Of a stretch of DNA of 64,000 nucleotides, positions 50,332 through 62,110 are shown one piece after another (position 1 is the first letter of the stretch; every line of letters starts with the position of its first letter). Source of the stretch: Zopfochytrium polystomum (taxonomy: Eukaryota > Chytridiomycota > Chytridiomycetes > Chytridiales > Chytridiaceae); assembly GCA_025765615.1 (NCBI GenBank), contig JAIVFJ010000113.1, forward strand, positions 148,964-212,963. The letters run 5' to 3'. Made by a program: the position numbers and the translations under genes. The notes under the pieces are model-generated. The model saw nothing but the letters and a program-made list of their open reading frames with translations. It made no database searches and was not told the origin of the DNA.

Positions 50332-52947
50332 CAAGGACTTCGGTCAAAAACATGCCGGTCGTGCTACAAGTAAACATAAAAAATAAAATAAAAAAAGTGG
50401 CAGCCGACCTTGTCGCCCTTTTGTTTCTGATGGAGTGCGCGAACCGCCTTGAACAGAGTATCCTGCTCTGACACAAAAAGCACTTCATTCCCGTGCGCGT
50501 TCCGCAATTTCTCCTCCTCGGTCAGCTCCGAGTACAGCGGCGTCATGGCGTCGATCACCCGTTTTTCGTCAACAAAGGGCAACAGGTTCACCCCTGTTAT
50601 CTCTGAAGTTCAGACCCAAAAAAAAAGGCCAAACGGAGAGGAGAGGATTACCAAAACTTACCATTCATGATTTGTCTGTTCGTCCCAGTCTCGTCAAATT
50701 TGAATTCGACCGGGAAGAAACTTTTGAGAGGACTGTCGTCATCCAGCATCAACTTGTGAAACGCAGTCGGGATTAGGCTCCTACTTCCAGGAGGAAGCAC
50801 ACACATGAGCTGCTCGACAGGTTTGAACGGCTCGCCAAGCTCAAAACGGATGTCATCAATGTCCCCAATAAACGAGAGAAGGTCGGAAGGAAGTGGGGAG
50901 TGGTAGTATGGATAGAACCATCTCCAGGACGGGACACCTTGGTAGTAGCACTTCATCACCCAACTTAGACTTTCAAGGTACTTCGTAACGACACTGCAGC
51001 ATTGAAATAATGTAAGTGCGGGGGCTAGTTTGCTTGAAAAAAAAGAGAAAAAAAAAACGAGTTGGCGAAGCAGCATGAACTCAACTCTTTCACGGATTCC
51101 ACATCCCCCCGTTCGAAGCCAAACTTTTGATCGTAGTACACCTTCTTGTTATGCACGTTCCACAAGCTGGATTCGAACAGAAACAAGTCTGCGGCTTCAT
51201 CTTCCGAATCCGCCAATGTGCCCTCCGTGATCATTAAATCGCCATCTGCAGGTTTTCCCCCAGTTTCAGCCGGAACTCCGCAATCTCGCGCTGTTTTCAA
51301 CTTCTTGGCGTTGTGGGCGGTCCCATTGGCGTGTGCCTCCTTCGTCTCGCCATCGGCTTCGGCCTTCCTTTTCAGTGAATCGTTTGTACCAGTAACGCCG
51401 TGGCCGCTGGGGCATAGCACCTGTTTCTTTTTTTCGAGTGCGTCAACAAACTCCTTCTTTTTTTCCAGTGAAGGCTCCCGGTTGTTCATCTCCACGTGAA
51501 ACACGCAATAATCGAATTTCATCAAATGCACAAGCAGGAGCTTTACGGCCTCAAAGTCGATATCTCCGCTGTCCGTTAGATACCTTCCGTCCCCGAGCTG
51601 CGGCTTGATACTTTTCCACGCCCTGACGAGTCGATCCATGAGGGCAGCTTCCCACCGTCGGTTAGTGGGCAGTCTCGGTATGAAGTCGTTCCCGAGAAAG
51701 CAAATAAGGAAAACCCAGTCGTCGATCGCGCGCTCGAGGTCAAAGCTGCCGGTACAGGGACGCAGCTCCGCATCCAAGTATTCGCGAAGAATTGCCACGT
51801 GCAGGAACCCGAATTGAACTCCATTTTTTGGTCTATACCTTCTAAAATATATTTTATCATCTGGACTTAGCTGTCGTAGAACCTTTATATGAGGCTCGTG
51901 GACCGTGAGAGCCAGTATTATCATATCCGCGTCCTGGCTGTACACAACATGCCGTGTGGTGGGGTCATACTCCGGCTGCACCCTCTGCCGACGAATATAG
52001 TCCATAATCTTGTGCTCGCCTTCTCCTGGCACGCTCGCATCAGAAAGAATAACCTTGACGCCTTGCCACGCGGGATTGAAGTTGAGCCTGGAAGCAATGT
52101 AGTACTTGAGCGCCTCTGTAAGGCGCGACATAAACGGCGTACCGGGGGTGATACAGTTCGAATCAAAGAGCTTGTTGGGAGTAAAGGGCGGCGGATTTGA
52201 ATACTCCTCTTCGTCACGATCTTCTGCGGTTTCCTCGATGTCGTCTTCGCTCGCCGCCTGTTCTATCTGTTCCTCACTCGTCGCCTCTTCCACCTGTTCC
52301 TTGCTCGCCGCCGGTTCCATCGCTTCTTCCCGCCTCTTCGTTTTTTTGGCGTCTTCCTGTGCCCGTCGGAACCGTTTGGCCCGCTGATGATTCATTTTCG
52401 CGCGTGGAGCGACACCATCGACGGACAAGTAAAGAACCTTTCGAGGTCGGACGATATTCACGATGCGGTCGACGTACGTGAAGATTGCTGTCATCATTTC
52501 ATCTTCGGTCTGTGGTGCTTGCTTTTTCTGTCATGCCAACACGAGTGCAACAAGGGGAAAGAAAACGAGAAAACGTCAGAGGCACGGTCCGCGGGGGGAT
52601 CATCGCGAAAAGCTCGTCGTCTCTCGATCAATACCTTCGAGAGAGGTTTGCAGCACGGGTGGACGAGGCAGTTCACGTCGATGTACAGGTTGTCGAACTC
52701 GACACCGTTCGGATTCGGTCGTGTTGCGTCGACCGGAGGTGAGGCACCGTTCTTAAATTGGGACTTTTCCTCACGGACTGGCATCCAAATGTTTGGGTAT
52801 GACCTTACTAGCCACCTGCAGTTTGTGTGATACATGGGCGGGGCAGAGAAAGAAGAGGGAGGGTAGGGTTTGAGTGAAACGGTGCCCGCACTCTTCGTCT
52901 ACCCCCCCGTCATGATGGTCGTACTTGAAGAAGGTTGGGATGCCCAT
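49714..52947 (-). CDS. RAT1: 5'-3' exoribonuclease, RAT1/XRN2 type
   Basis: Degrades 5'-monophosphate RNA in the nucleus, acting in transcription termination and rRNA processing. Six exons: 52925-52947, 52635-52815, 51086-52527, 50662-50993, 50409-50602, 49714-50238; 898 residues. It opens MGIPTFFKWLVRSYPNIW, has NGVEFDNLYIDVNCLVHPC, VLYLSVDGVAPRAKMNHQR, and the metal-binding acidic residues in VPGEGEHKIMDYIR (Glu237/Glu239) and SQDADMIILAL (Asp267/Asp269), then GNDFIPRLP and YYQGVPSWRWFYPYYHSP. Length and the short C-terminus with a Lys-rich tail fit nuclear Rat1, not the 1500-residue Xrn1. Residues 132-178 are an acidic insert of imperfect repeats (SKEQVEEA, SEEQIEQA, SEDDIEET). The 52528-52634 acceptor could alternatively lie 6 bp further in. 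One donor is GTTGAG. The last intron carries a CT microsatellite. Confidence 0.9.
50248..50330. repeat. A-run plus (GA)n in RAT1 last intron
   Basis: On the plus strand an A14 run then about 35 GA units. In the sense strand of RAT1 it is (CT)n followed by T-run, ending 10 bp before the acceptor, so it forms the polypyrimidine tract. Confidence 0.9.
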
Positions 52948-53090
52948 CCTTTCTCTCTTTCTTTCTTTCTTTTCTTTCCTTTTTTTTTTTTCTTTTTCTT
53001 GCTTCTCACTTTCTTCCTTTCTTTTTTTTTTTTTTTTTTTTTGAGACTTTCTTTCGATCTTGGAAACAAGAAATGATGGAAGTTCTCCCC

Positions 53091-55114
53091 TCACAGTAGC
53101 ACATTCTGTCCGACGTGAACGACGCCTTCGACAGCATAGAACACAACGTCTGTGTCGTTCGGGTGGATTCGCGACGGCAGCGCGGCTGGCCCTCGGGGCT
53201 GCGAGTGGCGCGGTTGGTGCTGCTTGGCGTTGTGCGTGACCCGCGTGCGGCTGTCATCGATGGTGAGCTGGTTGTGCTCGATTTTTGTGTAGGGGCCGCC
53301 GAGGAGCGGCGCAAAGCACTGCAAGGAAAGATTCATGTGGTAGTTCGATGGTTGGAAAGGATGATGATGAATGATGGGTGACAGCGTTTGCAGCCTTAGG
53401 CTGCAGGTTTTAAGAGAGTCGAACGCGAACCTCGCACGCCGGCGTATCCCATTTGTTGCCCCAGAGATAAATGGAAGTCAAAGTCGTGTTTCGCGTAGCA
53501 AGGCTTTGCGCGATGTCACGAAGGCCCTTTCCGCTGATGCCGTTGTGGTCCAAGCGAAGCCTGTGACACAGTTCAAGGAAAGAAGATTTAACGGACACGC
53601 CATTGATGGTTACGACAGGAAAAACGGTGAAGAGGCGACCATGGGGAATACAAATTGAAAGTCAACTCAACTCCTTTATGGCCTTATTGTGGCACAACAT
53701 CATTGCAATTGCTTCTGCACCTTCATCCTGAATGTTACAGCAGCTCAGGTTTAAAACGCGCAGGTGTGGATGCTTGTAAAGAGCTTGGCTAAGGGCAACT
53801 CCGCCGTCTCGAGAAATGCGGTTCCTGCACCGTGGGTTGGTTCACTCAGCGCGTCAAAAACAAAGCAAATACAGCGGCAACTCACGCCCTCAAATTCAGC
53901 ACTTGCAGCCCCAAGCTCGATTTTACTGCCCCGGCGATCACCTCGACGCAAATCCAATCTGTGATGCCCATCTTTCCAATTCCTAAAGTCTCCAAGGCAT
54001 TCTCTTCGCTTCGCATGGCCCGAGCCACATGGAGCATCACGTCGCGGTCGAGCGTTTGCGTGAGGCGGTGAGTTTGCGACGCGTTGTCAGAGACGTCAAT
54101 GTCACGGAGGGTGGGGTGGTTCAGAAGCACTATGAACAGGGCGGTGAGGGACGTGGCCGTTTGAGATGTGCTCGTCAAGTTGAGGGTATGGAGGGCCGTG
54201 TTGACCTTTCAGCGTTTTTTTGCGGATTAGGAGGGAGAGGCAGGGTAAGCAAGATGCGTGAGTGTCGGTGAGAGTGCGTCGTGGAGGAGCAAAGAACCTG
54301 AAGCATATTGGCGATTGCAATGCCACCATCAGTTCCCAGCTCGTTGTGTGCGAGATTCAAGTTTGCAACAGATTCATCGTGTATAAGAACGTCTGCCAGC
54401 GCCTTCGCACCGGCGCTTTTGATGTTGTTGGAGCTCAGATTGAGGGTATGAACGTGGCGGTTACTCTTCGCGAGTACCATGGAACGGCGTCAATAAGTTT
54501 TTTATGATTTCTCCGGGTCATTACTTTGAGAAATGAAGCAATCCGAGCGGCTCCGGCATCGCTTATCTCATTAAACGAGAGATCAATCGATTTTAGGAAC
54601 GACACGCCGCCCAAGGGCACGCTAAGAGCCTCAACATGCGCGTCGTCAAGTCGACGATGTCGGAGGTCGTCTTGAGTTCCCGACAGAGACAGTGAATCTG
54701 GGATGCGGCTATGAGAGTCCTTTAGTTGCATGCAACGGTGGAAACATTATTTTCTGTAAACTTTCGTCACCCTTCGTCGATCGCTTCTTGCATGGACTTT
54801 TTGAGCGAAGGGACAGCTGAGGAGCATTTCAAACGAAAGAGAGCGTGAGCAGGAAAGAGTGGTTGTGAAAGTTGTAGGTTGTAGGGAGTAGAAAGGAGGC
54901 GTGAAACCGTACCAGTGACGTGACTGAGACGGCACATGTTCAAGTATCCTTCGAGAAAGTCGACAACCTCCATAGCGAGGGCAGACGATTCGGAGGGCGC
55001 CTCACCCGGACCATCCATATTACCGAGGCTGCCGCTGCTTCCGGCAGCACCTCCTAGATCTGGGTCTCCTTCAAACTCCTGGACATTTGGAGAAGCCAAG
55101 TCGGCGGCGGCCAT
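53091..55114 (-). CDS. Leucine-rich-repeat protein, RI type, 476 residues
   Basis: Eight exons: 54913-55114, 54771-54816, 54525-54708, 54298-54465, 53886-54205, 53672-53824, 53431-53560, 53091-53318, all phase-consistent. After an acidic/Ser-rich N-terminus come RI-type LRRs, several of which fall one per exon: FLKSIDLSFNEISDAGAARI, VHTLNLSSNNIKSAGAKALA, VANLNLAHNELGTDGGIAIA, LRVLNLSCCNIQDEGAEAIA and IKELRLDHNGISGKGLRDIA. A Pro/His/Arg-containing C-terminus follows. No enzymatic domain, membrane span or signal peptide is seen; function unknown, probably a protein-binding scaffold. It lies 143 bp from the RAT1 start in tandem, and head-to-head with the ADP1-like gene. Two junctions use the uncommon donors GTTGAG and GTTCGC. 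Confidence 0.82.
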
Positions 55115-55586
55115 TTTCGCGTCCTAGTGTTGTTGTTCACCTGCAGTATTGGTTGGTCACTTTCCCTTGCAACGCAAGATCGCAATGTATTCGAATAAGG
55201 CGACAAATACTCTGTGAAGCCGGAGCCTTAAGGCGATCCGCCGCAGGAGAAAGCACGGCGATGTCTGGAACGCGGGCGTGGGTTGGGACGGAATGATGTG
55301 GCAGATTTGGGATGGCGATCTGTGCAGTTTGTCCCCTGTCCGTTTTGTGGAGGAAACACGTGTTCACGTGGCCGATCGAAGAAAGGGAGGCTTGGACCGA
55401 TTTTGCACCACAGGCCTTCCCGCGCTTCACCTCCCAGTCGACGTTGCCACCGCCACCATCGCCCTTCCCACCACTACTAGCCGTAGTGCGTCCGCGGCGC
55501 TAGTCATTGCGCGATCTCAAATCCTTTCGCTCTTCCTGAATTCGTTTTGAGCTGTCAATCTTGCACATACAAGGGTCGCAAAACGC
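55115..55586. promoter_or_regulatory. Shared head-to-head promoter region, LRR gene and ADP1-like gene
   Basis: About 470 bp between the starts of two diverging genes. No TATA box or clear factor site was recognised. A missing 5' exon with the signal peptide of the ADP1-like protein may lie here, since the first in-frame ATG downstream does not begin one. Confidence 0.4.
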
Positions 55587-58500
55587 ATGGATCACATCGC
55601 CACTGGGAGCTTTCCCGGCGAGGGAGTTTCCCACCGCCTTCCGCAGAGGCGTTCCGCAACGCAGAGTGCACAGAGTGCTGCTGGACGAGATGAAGACGGA
55701 AGATGGACCAGATCATCGTTCGACAACCAAAGAGTTGGCGATCCCAAACTCGTTGGAGTCCCCGCTCTCGTGTCGCCGAACTATCCGCCATTGTTTCTCC
55801 GCGACGATCGCCCAGAAGAGTGTCCTCCATGCTTTGACTGTGAGCTTTGGAAATCTTGTCCAGGGCGATTCCAACGTGCTTCTTACCTCCATTTCCACCC
55901 GAATTCCGACCGGCAGGTCACCTTCAAGCCTTTCCGTGTGTACATTTTTCGACGTGCAGCGATTTGAACGGCAAATGCGTTTGCGGCGCCGGGTTTGGCG
56001 GCGACGATTGCTCCACTCCGCGTTAGTTCTCCTCCCCCTAGTTGGACTGCAAACTGGACAACCCTAACTTTTCTTCACTCATTCAATGAAATAGTCTGCG
56101 ATTCACTTGCCGACGGAAACAACCGCCACCAGAAACCAGGCAACGAGCAGTACTGCAGTTGCAAAGACGGATGGATTGGGAATAATTGCAATGGTAACTA
56201 TCTTCATAGGATGGTCTCCCTGGCAGCTGACAAGCAAATGCTAGTTTGCAGGGCGGACCACGTTTGCGATTCGATGATTATCGGAGGTCAAAACGGCACC
56301 TGCTACTCGAGTTCACTCCTCGTCAGTCAGAACTACATGCAGTGTCAAGTCACGAACGAGGGTGTCGTTAAAAACCTGAAAAGCGCCGAGCTCACTCATT
56401 CCTGCAACCGGAAGGATGGAACTTGCGAATTTCAGTTTTGGGTTCAAGGGACTGAGAGCTTCTACTGCGCGATGACAGATTGTGCATTCTCCGGAGGTAA
56501 TTTCAAAATTGCTTGGGTTTTTTTTAACTCGTTTTTCCCCGCCATGATGCAGAGCAATTCGTTGACAAGAATGTCACGCTTATGGCATGCGAGCACGCTC
56601 GCTGTCAGTGTATTCCTGGTCGCATTCTGTGTGGCCAGCCTGGCTCCATCGATCTTACAGATTGGATGACAGACCCGGAGGACGGCCCGACTGGTCCAAC
56701 AACATACACGTGCACGGAAGTCGACGGCGACGGAGGAAATTACACTTGCAAATTCGAAGGTTAGCTTCAATCCTTATGACGTGTGGTTTCGCAAAAAAAC
56801 CTGACCGGTCCTTCTCATTCAGAACCCCACATGAACGACCTCATCTCCCTCATTTCAACCGAGCCGTACTTTACACTTTCTTGTGTTTCTGGAGAATGCC
56901 TCCATGTCACCCAAGTTCCAGGCTACACCAGACCTGCGGCGCCAACCGCGTTTACCCCTCTCTTGATAACCATCATGATCGTCATCGGTCTGGGAATCGT
57001 CGGCGCCATCGTTTTTACAATTCGATTTTTCAAGAGTAGAAGCGAAATGGAAATGTTTGATGACGGTAGAGTTGTGGTTGGAGACGGAGGCGACGAAGAA
57101 ATTCGCCTTGTAGACGAGGATGCCGGTCGGCGTGCCCTGATGGCCGGTTTCATTCCACGCGCGCTCATGTTCAGAGACATCAGCTATACAATCTACTCCA
57201 AAAAGTCCGCGGCAAACGAGCCTTCATCGCTGGCGTCTGTGCTTCCGACTTCGCTGTTTGGCCGAGCGCGCACAGCGCCGGAAGCAGACACAGAAAACGC
57301 CCCATTATTGGAAGGTGGCGGCGCCACTGAGGTCGATGCGGCATCAGAGGCGACGCCGGCGCGCGAAACGGACCGGCGAAAGCGAATCAAAGTACTGGAA
57401 AGTGTTCACGGGTATGTCAAGCCGGGACAAGTCATGGCGATCATGGGCGGATCGGGTACGTTTAGGGTTCTCGTTTCTTTGCGTAGTAGCGATATATCCA
57501 AATACGTTTCCTGACGAAGCGTTGCTACGAAGGGGCTGGAAAGACAACATTTTTGGATATTTTGGCGAGGAAAAGCAAAACCGGCAAAATCCGAGGAGAA
57601 ATACTTGTAAATGGTCGTACGATGAGTGCCGACGAGTACAAATCTATCATCGGGTACAGCGTGATGAATTAATTGGGGAGGGGGGGTGTTCAGAATCGCA
57701 ACTACTTATATCTTGATAACGCGTAAAATCCAGGTACGTTGACCAAGAGGACACTTTGATGGGAACATTGACCGTTTACGAAACGGTCATGTATTCGGCG
57801 CTGCTGCGGCTTCCTCGGTCCATGTCTTACGAGGCCAAGAAGCGGCGTGTTCAGGAAACGATGCAGGAGTTAGGCATTGTGCATATCGCAAACAGGAGAA
57901 TCGGTGTTGCAGGTACGGACGCCCGCCCTCTTGCATTTCATCAAAAAATATTCTCTCATGACTATGAATTAGGATCAAGGGGCATTAGCGGGGGTGAAAA
58001 GCGCAGAGTTTCCATCGCTTGTGAACTGGTCACAAGCCCCAGTATTCTGTTCTTGGACGAGCCAACCTCTGGTAGGATGTTCAGGAGGACCTCGTTGGAT
58101 CTAAAGCACTTTTTTTCTTTTGTTTGTTCGACAGGACTTGACTCATACAATGCATTCAACGTGATCGAGTGTTTGGTTTCATTGGCACGGCAGTACAAGC
58201 GCACTGTGATTTTCACCATTCATCAACCAAGATCAAACATCTACGCCCTGTTTGACCAGCTTGTCCTTCTTGCGAAAGGCAAGATGATATACTCCGGACC
58301 AGCTCAGGACGCCGCTATTGACCACTTTTCTTCCATGGGGTACAATTGCCCGCTGGGCTTCAATTTGGCCGACTACCTTGGTGAGTCCGCAACATTATAG
58401 TTTTGGTCTAACGTGGGAGGGAAGTCGACCTTACAATGCACGTAACGGGAACATCCGACACCCCTTCTTCTGGGGATGGTGGAACGCCTGAGCGCGGAGC

Positions 58501-59620
58501 TCTGGGAAGCATAAGATCCGAACAAGAAGAACGGCTTTACACTCCGCACGTTGCGGCGTCTCGACTACGCCCAGCCCCGTCCCCTCTAATGGATCCTCTT
58601 GGAGCAACTCAGTTTGAAAACGATGGAGAAACAGACGACACCGCTACAGCGCCTCCAAGGGACGCACCGAATTCACCGTCCTCGTCGCGACCTTCCGGAT
58701 TTGGAGGACGCAGCCCGACCGGCGGTCAGTCCCAGTCTCGAGTTCGCTCTCCACCAAAACCATCACCGAACGGCTCCCTCAGCCGTGCTACTGGCGCGGA
58801 GAGCCCCTCGGACGGAGCAGCCTCCTCGTCAGCACAACCTCCTCCGTTCACAACCGACTCAGAACCCGATCTCTCGCAAATGTCAGACGTCGACCACCTT
58901 GAAACGCTCGCGGGTGGTTATGACAGATCGAGCGCCGCTGCCGAGATACGTCAGGAGATTACTGCAGCGATAGAAGCTGCGGAGGAGGAAGACGAGCGGG
59001 AATTCAACGCGCGCCAAAACCTACCCCGCGGTTCCGCGTCGCGCCGCTCCCTTTCCGTGTCCTCCTTTGCCTCGACCCGCTCCAACCGCGGCGGCAGCGG
59101 GACCGCCGGGTCCGTGGGCGACGTGTCAGACACCCGTCGCGCGACGCCGTGGACGCAGTTTCAGATCCTCAGCGGCCGCACGTTCAAGAACCTGTACCGC
59201 AACCCGAGCCTCCTCCTCACGCACTACCTCATCAGCGTTATCGTCGCGGTCATGTGTGGCCTGCTGTTTTGGAAAGTCAACAACGACATTGGAGGCTTCC
59301 AGAATCGGATGGGGCTCTTTTTTTTATATGCTCGCTGTTTGGGTTTGGATGCTTGAGCAGCATGCAGGTACCCGGATATGCTTTTTTTTGCGAGGTTTTT
59401 TTTAAAGTTTTTGGGTTTTTGGCTAATGGTTTGCGATCACAAATGTGTGTGTGTGGGTGTTAGGCGTTCGCGTCGGAAAGGCTAATTTTTATTCGGGAAC
59501 GAGCCAACCGGTACTACCATCCAATCACTTATTTCACTTCAAAGGTTTGTTCAGGATGGTCTTTGAGGACTTGGGCGCTCCAGGAATTGGTTAACTCTGT
59601 ACCGCCTTTGTCGGCAACTA

Positions 59621-59714
<94 letters not shown>

Positions 59715-60141
59715 ACACAGATTCTCTTTGACATGATTCCGCTGCGCGTCGTGCCGCCCGTGATCCTGGGCCTGATCCTGTACCCGCTGGTGGGGTTGCG
59801 ATCCGAGTCGTTCCAGTTCCTCTTCAAGTTTTTGTACGTGCTGGTTCTGTTCAACATGACGGCGGCGTCGTGCTGCATGGCGCTGTCTCTGGTGCTCAGC
59901 GACGCGTCTGTGGCGACGCTGGTAGCGACGCTCGTGATGCTGTTTGAGATGCTGTTTGGCGGCCTGCTGCTGAACAAGGGCAGCGTGCCGCCGGCGTTCC
60001 GGTGGATGCAAGACACGAGCTTTTTCAACTGCGCGCTCGAGGCGCTTGTGGTGAACGAGGTGTACGGGCTGTCGCTGTACGAGAACAAATTTGGGTTGCA
60101 GATTGATGTACGTTGTTTTTTTTTGTTTTTTTTTGTGTGTG

Positions 60142-60191
<50 letters not shown>

Positions 60192-60384
60192 TGCGCACAG
60201 TCTTCTCACATACACGCGCGACACGCGCGACAAAAAAAAGGTTCCCGGCGCGGTGATTCTGCAGACATTTGGATTCGAGTACCGCAACTACTGGGTCGAC
60301 GCGCGCATGCTGTGGATCATGTGCACGCTGTTCTTGACGATCGGGTTCCTGTGGCTGCAGTTTAGGGTGAAGGAGAGGCGTTGA
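55587..60384 (+). CDS. ADP1: ADP1-like ABCG half-transporter with cysteine-rich ectodomain; one frameshift
   Basis: Fourteen exons: 55587-55839, 55917-56021, 56095-56193, 56245-56496, 56553-56759, 56823-57455, 57533-57653, 57734-57912, 57973-58071, 58135-58380, 58425-59367, 59464-59544, 59721-60107, 60241-60384; about 1249 residues if one base is restored. The ectodomain has CPPCFDC and EGF-like [19 protein letters not shown], then [17 protein letters not shown], a membrane span ([19 protein letters not shown]), the nucleotide-binding domain ([33 protein letters not shown]), a Ser/Pro-rich linker of about 230 residues, and six C-terminal spans. Exon 11 leaves frame at a T8 run (59318-59325) where nine T are needed to continue into [14 protein letters not shown]; a sequencing or assembly error is likely, a real mutation possible. 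The 5' end is uncertain: the ATG at 55587 lacks a signal peptide. Yeast Adp1 is the nearest known relative; its substrate is unknown. Confidence 0.87.
59621..59710 (+). repeat. (CT)n microsatellite in ADP1-like intron 12
   Basis: About 45 CT units with one TA interruption, ending 10 bp before the acceptor GTCTACACAG. Serves as the polypyrimidine tract of this 176-bp intron. Confidence 0.95.
60144..60188 (+). repeat. (GT)n microsatellite in ADP1-like intron 13
   Basis: GT repeat within the 133-bp last intron, between donor GATGTACGT and acceptor AAAAG/GTTCCC. Confidence 0.9.
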
Positions 60385-61427
60385 TTCGGGGCGTATGTGT
60401 GTGTGTGTTTGATTTTGCGTGAACGTGCTTTGCTTGCTTCTTTTTTTTTTTTTTTGTTTTTTTTTTGTTTCTTGGTGTTTCGGTTTTGGGTTTGATTTCA
60501 GTGTGAGAGAGGGGGGGGCTGCTATTCTTCTCACTTTTTTTTTTTTTTTTTTTTTTTGGGGTGACTGCACGGGTACCAACCGGGCTTGTCTGGTTAGGTT
60601 TTTTTTTGTGAAAAGCGAAAGAAACGAGATTCAGGAGGTCACTTTTTTGTCTTTGTGAAAGACGCTAGCGGTTCTCGTGTTTTTTTTTTTCCCTTCGTTT
60701 TTTTTTTTTATTATCTCTTTTGACCACATTTGGTCGCTTGATGATCGTCGGATTGCCGGAACCGACACCACGGGCCGGGGGTCAGAGGTCTGCAGTCCAG
60801 CGGAGAAGACAAAAAGACAAGAGCCAAACAAACAGCAAGGCAATAAACTGTGGTGGCGGAGTGAGTGAGTGAGTGAGTACTTCTTTATATTGCGTTCTTG
60901 TTATGAACAGTCAAGGAACGCCGCTGCCGTTGGTGGTTGCTGTTTGGTTTGCTGTTTCTTGCAAGCAGCAGCAGCATGTGCACACACTCGCGCGGACTTC
61001 ACGTGATATCCAGAGGCGCGGGCGGGGTAAATAACAAACAAACAAACAAACAAATAACAACAACATCCCGGCTTTGCGGCCTGCGCTGGATGTAAAAACA
61101 GTATGCTTATTTGGGACGGGGGGGTTATGCTCAGCCAGGGCGGCAAAGTTTTCTTTTTTTTTTCTTTTTTTTTTTTGTTTTTTTTTTCTTCGTTCCCGAG
61201 CTTGTTTGTGCATTGCAAGTGCCGCCCAGCCAGCCAGCATCGATCGGCCCTGAAAGTGATCAAAATCACCATGCATGCAAAAAAAAATAAAAATAAAAGG
61301 AAACAAGCGTCTTTCTGCCTCTGTCTGTCACAGGCCACATTTGAGCTTGATCGAGAGAGAGAGAGAGAGAGAGAGAGTGAGAGCGGGACAAACAACAAAA
61401 AAAAAAAAACAAAAAAAAAAACAATCG
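60385..61427. other. Spacer, ADP1-like gene to proton channel
   Basis: Contains T-runs (60441-60468, 60535-60557, 60680-60712, 61150-61188), a CAAA repeat (about 61036-61055) and a GA run (about 61350-61378) just before the next gene. No gene supported. Confidence 0.5.
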
Positions 61428-62079
61428 ATGCCCGCCCGAAAAATGTCCTCGACAGGAGGCACCGTCGCCGCCGAGGGCGTCGAGAGCGCCGCGCCGATCG
61501 CATCCCCTCTCTCGTCGTCAACGTTGCAGTACCTGACGAGCAGCTGGTCGCGGCTACCGTCGTCGTCGACGGCAACAACAACAACAACAACAACCACATC
61601 GTCGTCTGCAGGCAAGGCTGAGAGTGTGCACAGCAAGAGCAGCGGCAGCGGCGGCAGCGAGGCCACGCATGCCGCGGCTGCCACCACCACCAGCACCGCT
61701 GCGGTGGTGGCGGCGGCGGTCGCCGTCGCTCCTCTGACGGAGCAGCAGCAGCCGCAGCCGCAGCAGCATCCGCCGCCGCGGGACCGCGGCGACACCAAGA
61801 AGGGCGGCGCATTCGGCGGGTTCGTCGTCGACAACAAGACCGCCGCCGATCGGCGAGCGTCGTCGGAGTCGTCGTCCACGGCGTCTACCAAAAACGGCGG
61901 CAGCAGCGGCGGAGGCCACGGCAGCGGCGACGAGGAGGACCTTGCGTCGATCGTGTCCAAGCTGCCTCCGACGGTGCCGTGGAACAGCCGCCGCCGCATC
62001 CGGCACTTTATCAGCCGCGAGTCGTTCCACCACACGATTATCGGCCTCGTGCTTTTCGAGTTGAGTGCTTGTGTGCGAC

Positions 62080-62110
<31 letters not shown>

